From contig NZ_CP013862.1 of assembly GCF_001307805.1 (NCBI RefSeq), positions 2,108,001 to 2,172,000 of the forward strand: DNA of 64,000 nucleotides, written 5' to 3'. A model generated the notes under the pieces. It saw only the letters and a list, made by a program, of their open reading frames with translations. It had not been told where the DNA came from and ran no database searches. Of the stretch, positions 18,239-28,838 are shown one piece after another. The first letter of the stretch is position 1; every line of letters starts with the position of its first letter. The DNA is from Lentibacillus amyloliquefaciens (GTDB taxonomy: Bacteria; Bacillota; Bacilli; Bacillales; Amphibacillaceae). A program made the translations under genes and the position numbers.

Positions 18239-19804
18239 GTGGAAAAGTGGCACGTGTACATGGATATTTATCAATTAAAACAGCAAGGGTTTAAGATTCG
18301 AAGAATCGCTAGAAAGTTGGGCATTTCAAGGACGACGGTCTATAAGTATCTCGAAAAATCTCCGGAGGAAATGGGTGAATGGATGGCCTCAACCCAGACA
18401 AGAAGAAAAAAGTTGGATCCGTATGAAATGCTCATCCAAACATGGCTCAGTGAACATCCGGATCTATCCGCATCACAAATTCATGATTGGTTACTTGAAA
18501 GATATACAGATCTAAAAGTTGGCGAAAGCACTGTGCGCCTGTTTGTCAATGAGCTTCGTGAAAAATACAACATTCCTAAAACAGAAGCCATGCGGGACTA
18601 TCAAGGCCTTCAAGATCCGCCCATGGGTCAACAAGCTCAAGTAGACTTTGGGCACACCGTTCAAAAAACACCCGATGGCAAGGAGGTTAAACTCACGTTC
18701 ATTACGTTCGTTCTCTCGCACTCGCGGTATAAATTTGTCAAATGGCTGGATAGGCCTTTGACAACAAAAGATGTAATTGACTGCCACGAGCAGGCCTTTC
18801 ACGCTTTTGGAGGGATCCCTTATGAAATTGTTTATGATCAAGATGCCTTAATCGTGGTCAGCGAGAATGCCGGGGATTTGATCTTGACCGAGGCATTTCA
18901 GGCGTATCGCGAGGAAAGAAAGTTAACCATGTACGTTTGTCGAAAAGCCGACCCTGAGAGCAAGGGAAAGGTTGAAAATGTGGTCAAGTTTGTGAAAGGG
19001 AACTTCGCGAAAAATCGTATCTTCGGCACGTTGGATCGCTGGAAGGAACAAAGCGACGCATGGCTTGAACGAACGGGAAATGGGAAAGTGCATAACACAA
19101 CCAAAAAAAGACCCGTCGAAGTGTTCGCTCTGGAAAAACAACACTTACGACCGGTCACCACAAAACTGACACTTTCTCGTGTGGATTCCAGTATAACAAG
19201 AACGGTTCGAAAGGACAACACGATTTTATACCAATCGAATCGTTACTCCGTTCCTCTGGGCACCTACAGACAAAATAAAATCGTGTACATTCAAACGGAC
19301 GACCATAGCTTGGTGATCCGTGAACACCAGGAGGGACCTGTGATCGCCAACCACAGTATTAGCCACGGAAAAGGCAAGTTGATTCAAGACAGCCAGCACA
19401 CACGTGATCGAACGAAGGGGATCGCTGCCTATATGGCGACCATAGCCGAAAAGTTTGAAGACAAAGAAAAGGCCATGACGTTTTTAGAAGCCCTTCACAA
19501 GAAGTATCCTCGTTATATTCGGGACCAGCTTCAACTCATGTCGAAAGCTTTGAAAGAGATCGAACCAACCATCGGTGACGAAGCGTTGCACATGTGTATG
19601 CAGCAAGGCATTGAGAGCGCCACAGAGTTCGGCGATGTTGTTCAGTACATCAAACGCCAGCGTCAGGTGGACCATGCGGCATTGGATCACACAAAAGAGC
19701 CGGTCAAGCCTTTAAATGGGCGGGAGACGTCCGTCGATGATACAAAGCCACAGACGCGAGACGTGAGCGACTATCTCGCCTTACTGGAAGGAGCATCCGT
19801 ATGA
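18239..19804 (+). CDS. istA: IS21 family transposase IstA
   Basis: 521-aa DDE transposase. The N-terminal HTH has QLKQQGFKIRRIARKLGIS; the integrase core has the first Asp in AQVDFGHTVQ, the second in VYDQDALIV and the Glu in DPESKGKVENVVKFVKG, followed by the C-terminal domain. I choose GTG 18239, eight bases after GGGGAG. The open frame extends to 18065 but that part would translate the IS end and its hairpin. It overlaps istB by ATGA, the usual coupled arrangement. Confidence 0.93.
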   Translation: MEKWHVYMDIYQLKQQGFKIRRIARKLGISRTTVYKYLEKSPEEMGEWMASTQTRRKKLDPYEMLIQTWLSEHPDLSASQIHDWLLERYTDLKVGESTVRLFVNELREKYNIPKTEAMRDYQGLQDPPMGQQAQVDFGHTVQKTPDGKEVKLTFITFVLSHSRYKFVKWLDRPLTTKDVIDCHEQAFHAFGGIPYEIVYDQDALIVVSENAGDLILTEAFQAYREERKLTMYVCRKADPESKGKVENVVKFVKGNFAKNRIFGTLDRWKEQSDAWLERTGNGKVHNTTKKRPVEVFALEKQHLRPVTTKLTLSRVDSSITRTVRKDNTILYQSNRYSVPLGTYRQNKIVYIQTDDHSLVIREHQEGPVIANHSISHGKGKLIQDSQHTRDRTKGIAAYMATIAEKFEDKEKAMTFLEALHKKYPRYIRDQLQLMSKALKEIEPTIGDEALHMCMQQGIESATEFGDVVQYIKRQRQVDHAALDHTKEPVKPLNGRETSVDDTKPQTRDVSDYLALLEGASV

Positions 19805-20571
19805 CTCAGACACTTGAACAACTTCAACAGCAATTGCGTTCGCTAAGGTTGTCCGAAAGCGCTCAGTACCTGCCTGAACTAGTGCAACAAGCAGAGTCCG
19901 AAGATTGGACTTATCGAACGTTTCTTCATCGCCTGGCATCTTATGAGCAAAAACGTCGGGATGAGAAGCAAGTGGAAAAGAGACTGAAATGGGCGGCGTT
20001 CCCTTTCTATAAAACGCTGGATGCCTTTGATCTCGACGAGCAGCAGTCCTTAAGCAAAAAGCAGCTGAACCAACTGCAAGAGTTTACATGGCTCGACCAA
20101 CTGTATAACCTCATTCTCCTCGGACCGCCAGGGGTAGGCAAGACCTTCCTGGCGACGGGGTTAGGGATTGAGGCCATTCACCAAGGATATAAGGTTTCCT
20201 TTATATCCATGGGTGACCTCATTCACACCTTGAAAACGGAGGAGTTTACGCGGAAATCGCAGATAAGAATGAAACGTATCAAAGATTCTCATCTGGTCAT
20301 TATCGATGACTTGATGTATATGGCGATGGACAATCGGGAAGCGAACCTGTTTTTTCACTTGATTAATGACCTCTATGACAAGGCCTCCGTCATTTTGACG
20401 TCTAACAAAGGGCCAAGTGAATGGGGAGAATTATTAGGTGATCCCGGCGTCGCTACAGCGATCTTGGATCGCGTATTACACCGAGCAGAAATCATTCATT
20501 TTAGAGAGGATGAAAGCTATCGAATGAAGCATCGTTCTTCCATTTTTGAGGAAAAAAGTGTTCACAATTAA
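19801..20571 (+). CDS. istB: IS21 helper ATPase IstB
   Basis: 256-aa AAA+ ATPase that assists IstA in target selection. Walker A GPPGVGKTFLATGL near residue 104, Walker B LVIIDDLMYM near 163, and the family's LYDKASVILTSNKGPSEWGE segment. Full length, with no frameshift. The frame ends 36 bp before the right terminus of the element. Confidence 0.95.
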   Translation: MTQTLEQLQQQLRSLRLSESAQYLPELVQQAESEDWTYRTFLHRLASYEQKRRDEKQVEKRLKWAAFPFYKTLDAFDLDEQQSLSKKQLNQLQEFTWLDQLYNLILLGPPGVGKTFLATGLGIEAIHQGYKVSFISMGDLIHTLKTEEFTRKSQIRMKRIKDSHLVIIDDLMYMAMDNREANLFFHLINDLYDKASVILTSNKGPSEWGELLGDPGVATAILDRVLHRAEIIHFREDESYRMKHRSSIFEEKSVHN

Positions 20572-20746
20572 TTAGCGAAAAGTGTTCATTTTCACTTGAC
20601 GGTTACAGAAGTTATAAACTTCCTGATACTAATTATTTAACAGCTTATTAAAGCATCTTTGTTCGTCATTCGTTCGCCTTTTTGTTGGCATTTAATGGAC
20701 ACTTTATGTGCTTGATAAATAGACTAAGAACTCATGAAACTAACTT

Positions 20747-20789
20747 AGCAATATCTTTAGGTTAATCTAATCTACCTAAAGATATTGCT
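20747..20789. repeat. 16-bp perfect inverted repeat
   Basis: AGCAATATCTTTAGGT/ACCTAAAGATATTGCT with an 11-base loop and no T-run on either side. It lies between the IS21 and the SDR pseudogene and could end transcripts from mqo. The rest of 20614-20746 shows nothing. Confidence 0.5.
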
Positions 20790-20819
20790 TCCTGTCAATA
20801 ATTTACGTCGCTCTTCTTC

Positions 20820-21062
20820 TTAACTACCTTGTGTCATTGGTGATTCAATGTCACCTGGAAATCGAACTGTCTCTAATATTGTATGGTGCAAGTTCTAAAA
20901 CACCAGTGGTTGTGATCCCTTCAACTGCACCTTTACTTGCTGCATATGGACTTAACCCATTACTATTAACATGAGTAGCTGAATGCTACATTGATAATTG
21001 AACCTTCTCTTGCCTTTTTCATTGAATTCCAAGATATTTTCCCCAAACATTAATATCCATTA
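20820..21062 (-). pseudogene. short-chain dehydrogenase fragment
   Basis: Minus-strand pieces read DINVWGKYLGIQ, then MKKAREGSIINVAFSYS, then GLSPYAASKGAVEGITTTG with the SDR Y-x-x-x-K catalytic motif, then FPGDIESPMTQGS and a stop. Several frameshifts separate them, and the N-terminal Rossmann part is missing. The fragment begins exactly at the mqo stop codon, so a deletion probably fused the two. Confidence 0.75.
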
Positions 21063-22547
21063 CATATTCCTATCCAATTCAAGCGCTCGTATTGTTGAAG
21101 ATTTAATCTCAGCAATAAGTTCAGGCTTATCGGACAAGTTTTCACCATAAGATGGAATCATTTCTTTTAATTTTGGTTTCCATTCATCCATCTTTTGTGG
21201 AAAGCAAGTTTCAATTAATCCAATCATGTCTGAAACAGATGTTGAAGCACCCGGAGAACCACCAAGCAGAGCAGCTAATGATCTATCATGGCTATGAACA
21301 ACTTCCGTATCACTAAATTGAATTGTTCCCTTGCTAGCAGACGTGTCTTTAATGACTTGTACACGTTGACCTGCTATTTTCAGTTCCCAATCTTCATCTT
21401 TTGCATCTGGGAAGAATTCTCGTAATTCATTCATTCTTTCTTTCTTGGTCAATCTCAATTGTTGAATCAGGTATTGCAACAATGAGATATTTTTTAAGCC
21501 TGCTGCTAGCATTGTTATCATATTATGTGGCTTGACTGAAGCAAACAGATCCTTATTCGAACCTGTTTTAAGGAATTTGGGCGAAAAGCCTGCAAAAGGA
21601 CCAAAAATTAACGCTCTTTTTCCGTCGATAAACCGCGTATCCAGATGTGGTACAACCATTAATGGAGCACCAGGCGGGTTCTTGCCATAGACTTTTGCAT
21701 AGTGTTGTTCAATTACCTCAGGATTATTACATTCCAAATATTGTCCGCTGATTGGAAATCCTCCTATATGTTTCCCTTCAGGAGTTCCAGTCTTCTGCAG
21801 TAAAGATAAACTGCCGCCGCCAGCTCCTATAAAAACAAACCTCGATTTATGCGTTCCAATTGCACCGTTTTTATCCCGTACCTTCAATTCCCACGTTCCA
21901 TCTGTGGTCTGCTTTATATCCTGCACACTGTGATTGTAATTGATATTAACGTCTTCTCGCTCAAGGTAATCGCTCATTGTACGGGTCAATTCCCCAAAGT
22001 TGACGTCTGTACCATCATCAATTTTCGTTCCGGCGACAGGTTCATTCGCTGGCCGGTTGTTCATAATAAGCGGGAACCATTCTTTTAACTGATTCGGATC
22101 ATCGGAAAACGCCATTTCTTGAAATAATGGATGGTTCGATAGTGCTTCAACGCGTTTTTTTAAAAATGCAACATTTTCTTTACCTTTAACAAAACTCATA
22201 TGAGGCAAACCGGTAATAAAATTACGCGGGTTCTCGATTAAATTACGATCGGCCAAATAAGCCCAAAGTTGTCTTGATAATTGAAAGCGTTCATTTATCC
22301 TAACTGCTTGACTTATATCAATGGTACCGTCAGCTTGTTCAGCTGTATAATTCAACTCGCATAGTGCAGCATGTCCTGTTCCTGAATTGTTCTTTTCGTT
22401 AGAGCTTTCTCCACCGGCAACGCCAAGCTGCTCGAACACTGTAATTTTCCAATCTGGTGCTAATTCCTTAATCAGTACACCCAAGGTTGTGCTCATAATC
22501 CCAGCACCTATTAAAACAACGTCTGATTTAGATGATTCGTAACTCAT
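21060..22547 (-). CDS. mqo: malate:quinone oxidoreductase
   Basis: FAD-dependent peripheral membrane enzyme that oxidises malate to oxaloacetate and passes electrons to quinone, an alternative to soluble malate dehydrogenase. At 495 aa it has normal length. The FAD-binding motif [20 protein letters not shown] occupies residues 10-29, followed by the family block [19 protein letters not shown]. Further motifs are [10 protein letters not shown] and [10 protein letters not shown] near the C-terminus. RBS GAGGTG. It is monocistronic and bounded by remnants on both sides. Confidence 0.95.
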   Translation of the reverse strand: MSYESSKSDVVLIGAGIMSTTLGVLIKELAPDWKITVFEQLGVAGGESSNEKNNSGTGHAALCELNYTAEQADGTIDISQAVRINERFQLSRQLWAYLADRNLIENPRNFITGLPHMSFVKGKENVAFLKKRVEALSNHPLFQEMAFSDDPNQLKEWFPLIMNNRPANEPVAGTKIDDGTDVNFGELTRTMSDYLEREDVNINYNHSVQDIKQTTDGTWELKVRDKNGAIGTHKSRFVFIGAGGGSLSLLQKTGTPEGKHIGGFPISGQYLECNNPEVIEQHYAKVYGKNPPGAPLMVVPHLDTRFIDGKRALIFGPFAGFSPKFLKTGSNKDLFASVKPHNMITMLAAGLKNISLLQYLIQQLRLTKKERMNELREFFPDAKDEDWELKIAGQRVQVIKDTSASKGTIQFSDTEVVHSHDRSLAALLGGSPGASTSVSDMIGLIETCFPQKMDEWKPKLKEMIPSYGENLSDKPELIAEIKSSTIRALELDRNM

Positions 22548-22808
22548 ATGGACACACCTCGTTTATATAGTAGTTTTGTGGCTTCTACCTATTTCTGAAT
22601 TTCGGTTATAATATCTTACTACCTTGACTCTTGCAAAAAATATGTCGCCACATTATGTTAAACCACGACTTGTTTTGAAATGTTTGCCCGAAAATAGAAT
22701 AACATCTCGCTTGTTGTGGTATTAGAAGGTAGACACACCAAACCAAAAAAGAGATGTCTGAGGATATGATGTCCTTCCACTTGGCAATCGTCAAAATACA
22801 TTCTCTCA

Positions 22809-23103
22809 TTGGACTTACATCTATCCAAGCCTCAGTTGATTCATATTTTGCATTTTATCCACATTATTCTTGATGGCAAAAAGACACTGTCTCAAATTCG
22901 TCGAACAACCCATGAGCCCCGTGATTTGAGCTGCATGACCAGATTTTTAAACGAATCACCTTAGTGTCCAAATCGTGCCAACCGCTGCGACATCCGTGGA
23001 AAACATATTGCATAGGCTAGTGATGCATAAGTAAACTTTCATTGGAATCATATCCATTTTGCAATAAACAGGCAATAGTCCCCACCTTGTGCAAAAAAGC
23101 TTT
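22809..23103 (+). pseudogene. IS701-type transposase N-terminal remnant
   Basis: A plus-strand frame reads SLDLHLSKPQLIHILHFIHI, then LDGKKTLSQIRRTTHEPRDL and SCMTRFLNESP, and continues through three or more stop codons (CPNRANRCDIRGKHIA). The THEPRD...FLNESP block is typical of IS701/IS4-like transposase N-termini. The rest of the element is absent. The 22548-22808 stretch shows no gene. Confidence 0.65.
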
Positions 23104-23110
23104 CCCTATG

Positions 23111-23872
23111 TCAAACTTTGATTAAATGTAGTGACTTATCTTCTAACTGTTGAATAATTTTACTATCTACTTTAGTATCCGTAATAATATGATCAATCAT
23201 TTCCAGGCCGTTAATGTGCGAAAAGGTTTGTATTCCAAACTTGCTATGATCAATCATAATATAAACCGTATCAGCACTTTCGATCATTTTTTTCTTGATT
23301 CGAGCCTGTTGTTCATTTGACTCACTTATCCCACGATCTATATGGAGACCTTTACATGAAATAAATGCTTTTTTCACATGATAGCTTTCTAAAGATGTTT
23401 CACCTAACGGTCCAACAAACGACAAAGATTTGGATAATAGTGTTCCACCAGTAGAAATAACTGTGACTTGAGGCTTGGAACTTAACTCCATTGCTACCTT
23501 TATAGAATTTGTTAACACTGTTAATGAGATATTCGGAAGAGATTTAGCCATATACCATGCGGTAGTACTTGCATCTAATATTAACTTATCCCCTTCTTCC
23601 ACTTGCTTAACAGCCTCAATGGCAATCTCCTTTTTTTCTGTCACATTCGTGATTTCCCTTTCAAAATAAGGGACTTCTAATTGCTCAGAATTATTAACGC
23701 TAATAGCACCGCCATGGCTGCGGGATAACTTTTTTTGTCTTTCCAGTGTTTCTAGATCCCTGCGTATAGTCTCTTCTGTTACTGAAAAAGTTTGGCTCAA
23801 CTCTGTTACACGTAAACTTTTACGTTTATTAACTAATTCAACAATTTTTTGCTGCCTTTCTGCAACAAGCAT
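23111..23872 (-). CDS. rhaR: DeoR-family regulator of the rhamnose genes
   Basis: 253-aa repressor. The N-terminal winged HTH has RVTELSQTFSVTEETIRRDLETLE (residues about 20-43); the DeoRC sensor domain has LILDASTTAWYMA and STGGTLLSKSLSFVG. It is the last gene of the rhamnose cluster, 81 bp after rhaEW across a strong hairpin. B. subtilis RhaR (YulB) is also a DeoR protein in the rha operon, so the role is likely the same, with L-rhamnulose 1-phosphate as the expected signal. Confidence 0.82.
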   Translation of the reverse strand: MLVAERQQKIVELVNKRKSLRVTELSQTFSVTEETIRRDLETLERQKKLSRSHGGAISVNNSEQLEVPYFEREITNVTEKKEIAIEAVKQVEEGDKLILDASTTAWYMAKSLPNISLTVLTNSIKVAMELSSKPQVTVISTGGTLLSKSLSFVGPLGETSLESYHVKKAFISCKGLHIDRGISESNEQQARIKKKMIESADTVYIMIDHSKFGIQTFSHINGLEMIDHIITDTKVDSKIIQQLEDKSLHLIKV

Positions 23873-23904
23873 CGAATCACCTCTTTCATATGGTCATATC
23901 TCAC

Positions 23905-23950
23905 TAGTACAATGATTCCCTTGTTTATGAGACAGGGAATCATTGTACTA
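23905..23950. repeat. 17-bp perfect intercistronic hairpin
   Basis: TAGTACAATGATTCCCT/AGGGAATCATTGTACTA around a 12-base loop, in the short gap between rhaEW and the regulator gene. There is no T-run. It is probably a partial terminator or an RNA processing/stability site that separates enzyme from repressor levels. Confidence 0.7.
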
Positions 23951-23953
23951 CCT

Positions 23954-26020
23954 TTATCTGGTAAAAGCTGCAGCAACACCGCCATCAACCGTTACCATGC
24001 AACCTGTGGTTTTGGCTGCTTTAGAGGATAAGAGAAACGCAATGGATTCCGCAATATCCTCTGGAAGAATATTAACATTCAAGATTGTACGTTTTCGATA
24101 ATGCTCTTCCAGCTCATCTGCATCAATACCATATGAAGATGCTCGTTCTTCTTTCCAATTTGAGTCCCAAATTTTTGAACCGCGTATAACCGCATCAGGT
24201 AGCACGGAGTTCACCCGAATACCATGCTCGCCACCGTCTGCAGCAACCGTTCTTGCCAGATGAACTTCAGCTGCTTTTGCAGTGCTATAAGCTGCTGCAT
24301 TTTTTCCGGCATAGATAGAATTTTTCGATCCGACGAAAACCATGCTACCACCAATTTCTTGTTCTTTCATTAGTTTGAATGACTCTCTTGCGACAAGGAA
24401 ATAACCGGTGACCAGCACATTCATATTCAGATTCCATTTGTCCATTGTCGTTTCTTCAAACTTACTGGAACTTGCCAGACCAGCATTATTCACAATAATG
24501 TCCAGCCCGCCGTATTTTAAAACAGACTTCTTAATGGCTTCTTCTACTTCTTCCTCTTTTGTAACGTCCATTTTAACCGCATATGCACGGTTTGTACCGT
24601 AACGCTCATTAATTTCAGCTGCAAGGTTTTCTGCTCCATCCATGTCAATATCAGCAACTACGACATGGGCCCCTTCTGATAGAAGACGTTTACAAGTTGC
24701 ACCTCCGATACCTCCAGCACCACCTGTTACAAATCCAACTTGACGGGAGAACTCTGCTTCAGGAGGAGCTAAGCTAAGTTTGTAGAGTTCCAATGACCAG
24801 TATTCGATTGCAAACGACTCTGCCTCATTAAGCGATACAAAATTTCCAATTACAGTAGATCCGCCCATAACTGATACTGCGCGATGGTACAACGATTCAC
24901 TCACGTTAGCAGCGGACCAGCTTTTCCCTGTGTTAACCATACCAATTCCAGGGATTAATACAACACGTGGGGCTGTTTCAGTGATTGTATCCCCTTCTGA
25001 TTTGTTCCGTTCAAAATAAGCAACATACTCTTCTTTAAAAAAACTGATTCCGTTTTTAACACTCTCGATTAATTGATTGACATCTTTACTTGCAGGATCC
25101 CATTCTACATAGAGAGGAGCTCGTTTCGTGTGAACAAGATGATCCGGGCATGCGGCACCGATTTGTGATAGCTCTTTAGCGTCTTTGCTATTTACAAATT
25201 CAAGAACTGTATCGCTGTCATCATTTGTAACAATCATCTTTTTGTCGGTGCTAACCTGACCACGAATGACAGGTAATATTTGTGTCAGGATCGATTCTCG
25301 TTCATTTTTACTCAATGTCTCATATTTTTGTCCGCCAAAAAGCGTCTTGCCCTTTGCTTTAGATTCAATATAATCTTCAGCCTCTTGGATAATCGAAATT
25401 GTTTTGTCGTAACTTTCTTTGGATGTCTCGCCCCATGTTACAAGGCCATGCTTCTCCATAATGATAAGTTCTGCGTTCGGATTATTCCGAACACCTTCTG
25501 CAATCATTTTGGAAAGCTTAAAGCCAGGTCGAATATATGGTATCCAAACAAAACGTTCACCAAAAATTTCTTTTGCAATTTCCTGTCCATTACCAGCACA
25601 CGCAATACTAACGATGGCATCAGGATGTGTGTGATCAACATGTTTAAAAGGCAAAAATGCATGGAGCAATGTCTCAATGGAAGAGCGAGGGTGTTTTGAA
25701 TCAATCATGCAATGTGATAAGTAAGCCACCATATCTTCATCGGACATATCCTCTTTTTCCTCTAGTGGTCTGATATCTTCCATTTTTAACCCAGTAAAGT
25801 TTTTAGCACCCATTGTTGCAAGGTCAGAGCCACTTCCCTTTACCCACATCACTTCAATTTCGTCGCCTTTAAAGTCTGTTTCTGTTGTTTTTGCTGATGT
25901 ATTTCCGCCGCCCCAGTTGGCTACAGAGCGATCTTGGCCTAACAAATTCGAGCGATACACGAGCTCATCTAAGCCTGTTTCATTGCTGTTTTTACTTTTA
26001 TCCCAACGATTTTGTACCAA
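23954..26020 (-). CDS. rhaEW: rhamnulose-1-phosphate aldolase / lactaldehyde dehydrogenase fusion
   Basis: 688-aa two-domain enzyme. Residues about 1-400 are a class II aldolase (HVDHTHPDAI with metal-binding His residues; MEKHGLVTWG) that cleaves L-rhamnulose 1-phosphate to DHAP and lactaldehyde. Residues about 425-688 are an SDR (GFVTGGAGGIGGATCKRLL, INNAG as VNNAGLA, YSTAKAA) that oxidises the lactaldehyde. This matches B. subtilis RhaEW (YuxG). The start is TTG eight bases after AGGAGG. A separate promoter lies upstream. Confidence 0.94.
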   Translation of the reverse strand: MVQNRWDKSKNSNETGLDELVYRSNLLGQDRSVANWGGGNTSAKTTETDFKGDEIEVMWVKGSGSDLATMGAKNFTGLKMEDIRPLEEKEDMSDEDMVAYLSHCMIDSKHPRSSIETLLHAFLPFKHVDHTHPDAIVSIACAGNGQEIAKEIFGERFVWIPYIRPGFKLSKMIAEGVRNNPNAELIIMEKHGLVTWGETSKESYDKTISIIQEAEDYIESKAKGKTLFGGQKYETLSKNERESILTQILPVIRGQVSTDKKMIVTNDDSDTVLEFVNSKDAKELSQIGAACPDHLVHTKRAPLYVEWDPASKDVNQLIESVKNGISFFKEEYVAYFERNKSEGDTITETAPRVVLIPGIGMVNTGKSWSAANVSESLYHRAVSVMGGSTVIGNFVSLNEAESFAIEYWSLELYKLSLAPPEAEFSRQVGFVTGGAGGIGGATCKRLLSEGAHVVVADIDMDGAENLAAEINERYGTNRAYAVKMDVTKEEEVEEAIKKSVLKYGGLDIIVNNAGLASSSKFEETTMDKWNLNMNVLVTGYFLVARESFKLMKEQEIGGSMVFVGSKNSIYAGKNAAAYSTAKAAEVHLARTVAADGGEHGIRVNSVLPDAVIRGSKIWDSNWKEERASSYGIDADELEEHYRKRTILNVNILPEDIAESIAFLLSSKAAKTTGCMVTVDGGVAAAFTR

Positions 26021-26050
26021 TAGAATTACCTCCTGTGTGTCGTTGAAATG

Positions 26051-26079
26051 AGTATATCATATTTTTGTTTTTATTTGAA
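26051..26079 (-). promoter_or_regulatory. internal promoter of rhaEW
   Basis: TTCAAA - 17 bp - TATACT on the minus strand. Just upstream (26080-26105) are spaced TGTTT-type repeats (AAAACAAACATAAACAAAT on the minus strand) that could bind the DeoR regulator. It suggests rhaEW-rhaR can be transcribed apart from rhaM-rhaA. Confidence 0.5.
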
Positions 26080-26119
26080 TGTATTTGTTTATGTTTGTTT
26101 TGTTGATAAAATCAAACTA

Positions 26120-27376
26120 CTATTTTCTTTGAGACAAAACCGTTTTCTCGTATTCATTAACCTCATCCAACCATGCTTCTTTTGCCGGTACCCCCATTTG
26201 CTCGCAGTAATAATCCCATATCGCACCAAACGGATAAGTCTTGAACTCTTCCATTAACGCCAGTCTTTCAGTAAAGTTTCCTTCTTCCTGTAATTGCTTC
26301 AAATGTTCATTTGGCGTCAACAAAGCATATAACAATGCCTTTATCATATTCCGCGTTCCAATTGTCCACGCTGCGACACGATTAATGCTGGCATCAAAGA
26401 AGTCTAGACCAATTGACACTTTGTCCAATGCATCATTGCGGACAAGTTCCAAACCGATTTCGCGCAGTTCATCATCTAAAATGACAACATGATCACTGTC
26501 CCAACGTACTGGTCGTGACACATGCAAAGCCAGTTTATCATTATATAAGAGCATAGCCGAAATTTTATTTGAAACGACCTCAGTTGGATGGTAGTGCCCG
26601 GTGTCCAGCAAACATAACTTATTGTTCTTTAGAGCATAGCCCATGTAAAACTCATGTGACCCGACAACATAGGCTTCTGAGCCAATGCCAAATAGTTTAC
26701 TTTCCATCGCGTCAACATTGTATTTTTCATCAATCTCTACTGAAAATACTTCATCCAACGAATCTTTCAATCTTTTTCTTGGTGTCAAACGGTCACTAGG
26801 AATATCTTTATAACCATCAGGAATCCAAATGTTCGTTAACGCTGGTGTACCCAGTTCCTTACCAAAGTATTCACCAATTCTGCGGCTGGCAATCGTATGC
26901 CGAATCCAGAAATCTCTGATTTCTTTATCCGGATGTGCCAATGTTAAACCGTCATCTGCTTTTGAATGTGAAAAGAAAGTTGGGTTGAAATCCAGACCCA
27001 GATCATGGTTTTTCGCCCAATCCACCCAGTTTTTAAAATGTTCTGGTTTAATTTCGTCTCGATCTACTACCTTACCATCTGTTTCACCATAAATAGCATG
27101 CAAGTTAATGCGATGCTTCCCGGGAATGAGCGAAAGCGCTTTTTCCAAATCACTTCTTAATTCTTCAGGCGTGGTTGCTTTTCCGGGATAATTTCCGGTT
27201 ACATCAATCCCACCCGATAATTCTTGTTGATCGGCTTCAAATCCGCCGATGTCGTCGCCCTGCCAGCAATGAATTGAAATGGGCACCTGTTTTAACTGCT
27301 CTAACGCTGCGTCAACATCGATCCCCCATTTTTCATAGTGTTTTTTGGCTTCCTGATAATTTTCTTGAATAGTCAT
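26120..27376 (-). CDS. rhaA: L-rhamnose isomerase
   Basis: 418-aa cytosolic metal-dependent isomerase converting L-rhamnose to L-rhamnulose. Recognisable blocks are [14 protein letters not shown] near residue 32, [28 protein letters not shown] (metal-binding region) and [14 protein letters not shown]. Length is normal. It overlaps rhaB by ATGA (27373-27376), indicating coupled translation. A 100-bp gap with a promoter separates it from rhaEW. Confidence 0.96.
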   Translation of the reverse strand: MTIQENYQEAKKHYEKWGIDVDAALEQLKQVPISIHCWQGDDIGGFEADQQELSGGIDVTGNYPGKATTPEELRSDLEKALSLIPGKHRINLHAIYGETDGKVVDRDEIKPEHFKNWVDWAKNHDLGLDFNPTFFSHSKADDGLTLAHPDKEIRDFWIRHTIASRRIGEYFGKELGTPALTNIWIPDGYKDIPSDRLTPRKRLKDSLDEVFSVEIDEKYNVDAMESKLFGIGSEAYVVGSHEFYMGYALKNNKLCLLDTGHYHPTEVVSNKISAMLLYNDKLALHVSRPVRWDSDHVVILDDELREIGLELVRNDALDKVSIGLDFFDASINRVAAWTIGTRNMIKALLYALLTPNEHLKQLQEEGNFTERLALMEEFKTYPFGAIWDYYCEQMGVPAKEAWLDEVNEYEKTVLSQRK

Positions 27377-28797
27377 TTTAATCCCTCCGTTTTGTTTTTA
27401 CTTCTAAATACCTTCATTTCAAAAGAGTTCTTAACGATTTGTCTGGCTTCATTTAAATTTTCTATTTCTCCCAAACTAATCAGTTGGGAAGCAAGATTTC
27501 CTATAGCAGTAGCTTCAAATGGTCCTGCTATTACTTCTTTTTGGGTGGTATCGGCAATTAATTGGTTTAACATTTCGTTTTGCGACCCACCACCAATTAC
27601 ATTTATCTTTTTGAATTCCTTTTCATAAACCTCTTCAATTTGATCAATTGCTGTCTGATAACTTACAGATAAACTGTCAAAAACACATTTTGCTACTTCG
27701 CCCGAAGTCTCCGGAACAGTTTGATTCGTTTCTCTACAATACTTTTGAATCTCTTCAATCATATTTTTTGGTTTAAGAAATCTATCATCATCGACATTAA
27801 CAGTTGAATGAAAATCGTCTACCTGGTCAGCCATTTCTGCAAAATCAGCGAAAGTATAGCGATTATGATAATTTCTCTTTACTTCCTGTATCATCCAAAG
27901 CCCCATAATATTTTTTAAGAAACGAAAGCGATAATCAATACCACCTTCATTTGTGAAATTATAATCTAGCGCTTTCGTGACACAAATTGGGAAATTATTT
28001 TCTACACCAATTAAAGACCAAGTGCCTGAGCTAATATAAATCGTATCATTAGATTCCGGCACGGATACTACAGCTGAGCCAGTGTCATGTGTGGCTGGCA
28101 GCAGCACTTTCATATCAAAACCAAACTCCCTGGATAATTCCGGTTTAAGATTCCCTAATGTTGATTTAGGTGGCAGAATTTCCTGAAACATTTCTTTATT
28201 GATTCCCAATTGATCTAGCAATTCCCTATCCCACTTCTTCGTAAAAGCATTCACAAGTTGCGTAGAAGTTGCATTGGTATATTCATTTGTTTTATTCCCT
28301 GTTAATAAATAATTTAAATAATCCGGTATCATTAAAAATGATTTTGCTTTATCAAGTATTTCCGGATGATTCTTTTTAAGATAATACAACTGATAGATTG
28401 TATTAAACTTTTGAAATTGAATTCCTGTTTCCAGGTATAACCGTTCTTTGCTAATCTGTTGAAAAACTTCTTCCATCATGCCATCTGTTCTCGGATCCCG
28501 ATAAGATACAGCATCAGTCAGCAACTCATCATTTTCACCCAACAGAACAAAATCAACAGCCCATGTATCTATGCCTATACTTTGTGGTACGAAACCTTGA
28601 TCTCGACTTGCATGTATGCCTGTCACTATTTCGGAAAACAATGATTGCAAATCCCAGCAAAAATGCTTATCCCTTTTGATTAGCCGATTTTCAAAACGAT
28701 GAACTTCTTGTAATCTTAATTTTCCATTTTTTATATAGCCTACAAGCATTTTTCCACTTGAAGCTCCAATGTCCACCGCCAAGCTGCATTCAAGCAT
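27373..28797 (-). CDS. rhaB: rhamnulokinase
   Basis: 474-aa FGGY-family kinase that phosphorylates L-rhamnulose at C1. Phosphate-binding loop [14 protein letters not shown] at residues 9-22, substrate region [11 protein letters not shown]-site motif [17 protein letters not shown] near 395. The size and these motifs fit RhaB, not the longer AraB-type kinase found elsewhere in this window. It lies between the MFS transporter and rhaA. Confidence 0.94.
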   Translation of the reverse strand: MLECSLAVDIGASSGKMLVGYIKNGKLRLQEVHRFENRLIKRDKHFCWDLQSLFSEIVTGIHASRDQGFVPQSIGIDTWAVDFVLLGENDELLTDAVSYRDPRTDGMMEEVFQQISKERLYLETGIQFQKFNTIYQLYYLKKNHPEILDKAKSFLMIPDYLNYLLTGNKTNEYTNATSTQLVNAFTKKWDRELLDQLGINKEMFQEILPPKSTLGNLKPELSREFGFDMKVLLPATHDTGSAVVSVPESNDTIYISSGTWSLIGVENNFPICVTKALDYNFTNEGGIDYRFRFLKNIMGLWMIQEVKRNYHNRYTFADFAEMADQVDDFHSTVNVDDDRFLKPKNMIEEIQKYCRETNQTVPETSGEVAKCVFDSLSVSYQTAIDQIEEVYEKEFKKINVIGGGSQNEMLNQLIADTTQKEVIAGPFEATAIGNLASQLISLGEIENLNEARQIVKNSFEMKVFRSKNKTEGLK

Positions 28798-28838
28798 ATT
28801 GATTCTCCCCTCGTAGTTAGTCTGATCAGTCTTCTATG

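Larger units (their letters stand above)
18024..20607 (+). mobile_element. IS21-family insertion sequence, apparently intact
   Basis: A 2584-bp element. The left end starts TGGAACTGCTAAACT; the right end, read inward, starts TGTAACCGTCAAGT, so it has TG...CA termini. Both ends share an internal block (left TTTCCGCTAAATAAAAATGA, right TTTTCGCTAATTAATTGTGA) followed by ACACTTT. The same 5 bp GAAGT flanks both sides as a target duplication. It encodes IstA and IstB, both uninterrupted. Removing it restores a perfect 8-bp palindrome at the target. Confidence 0.85.
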
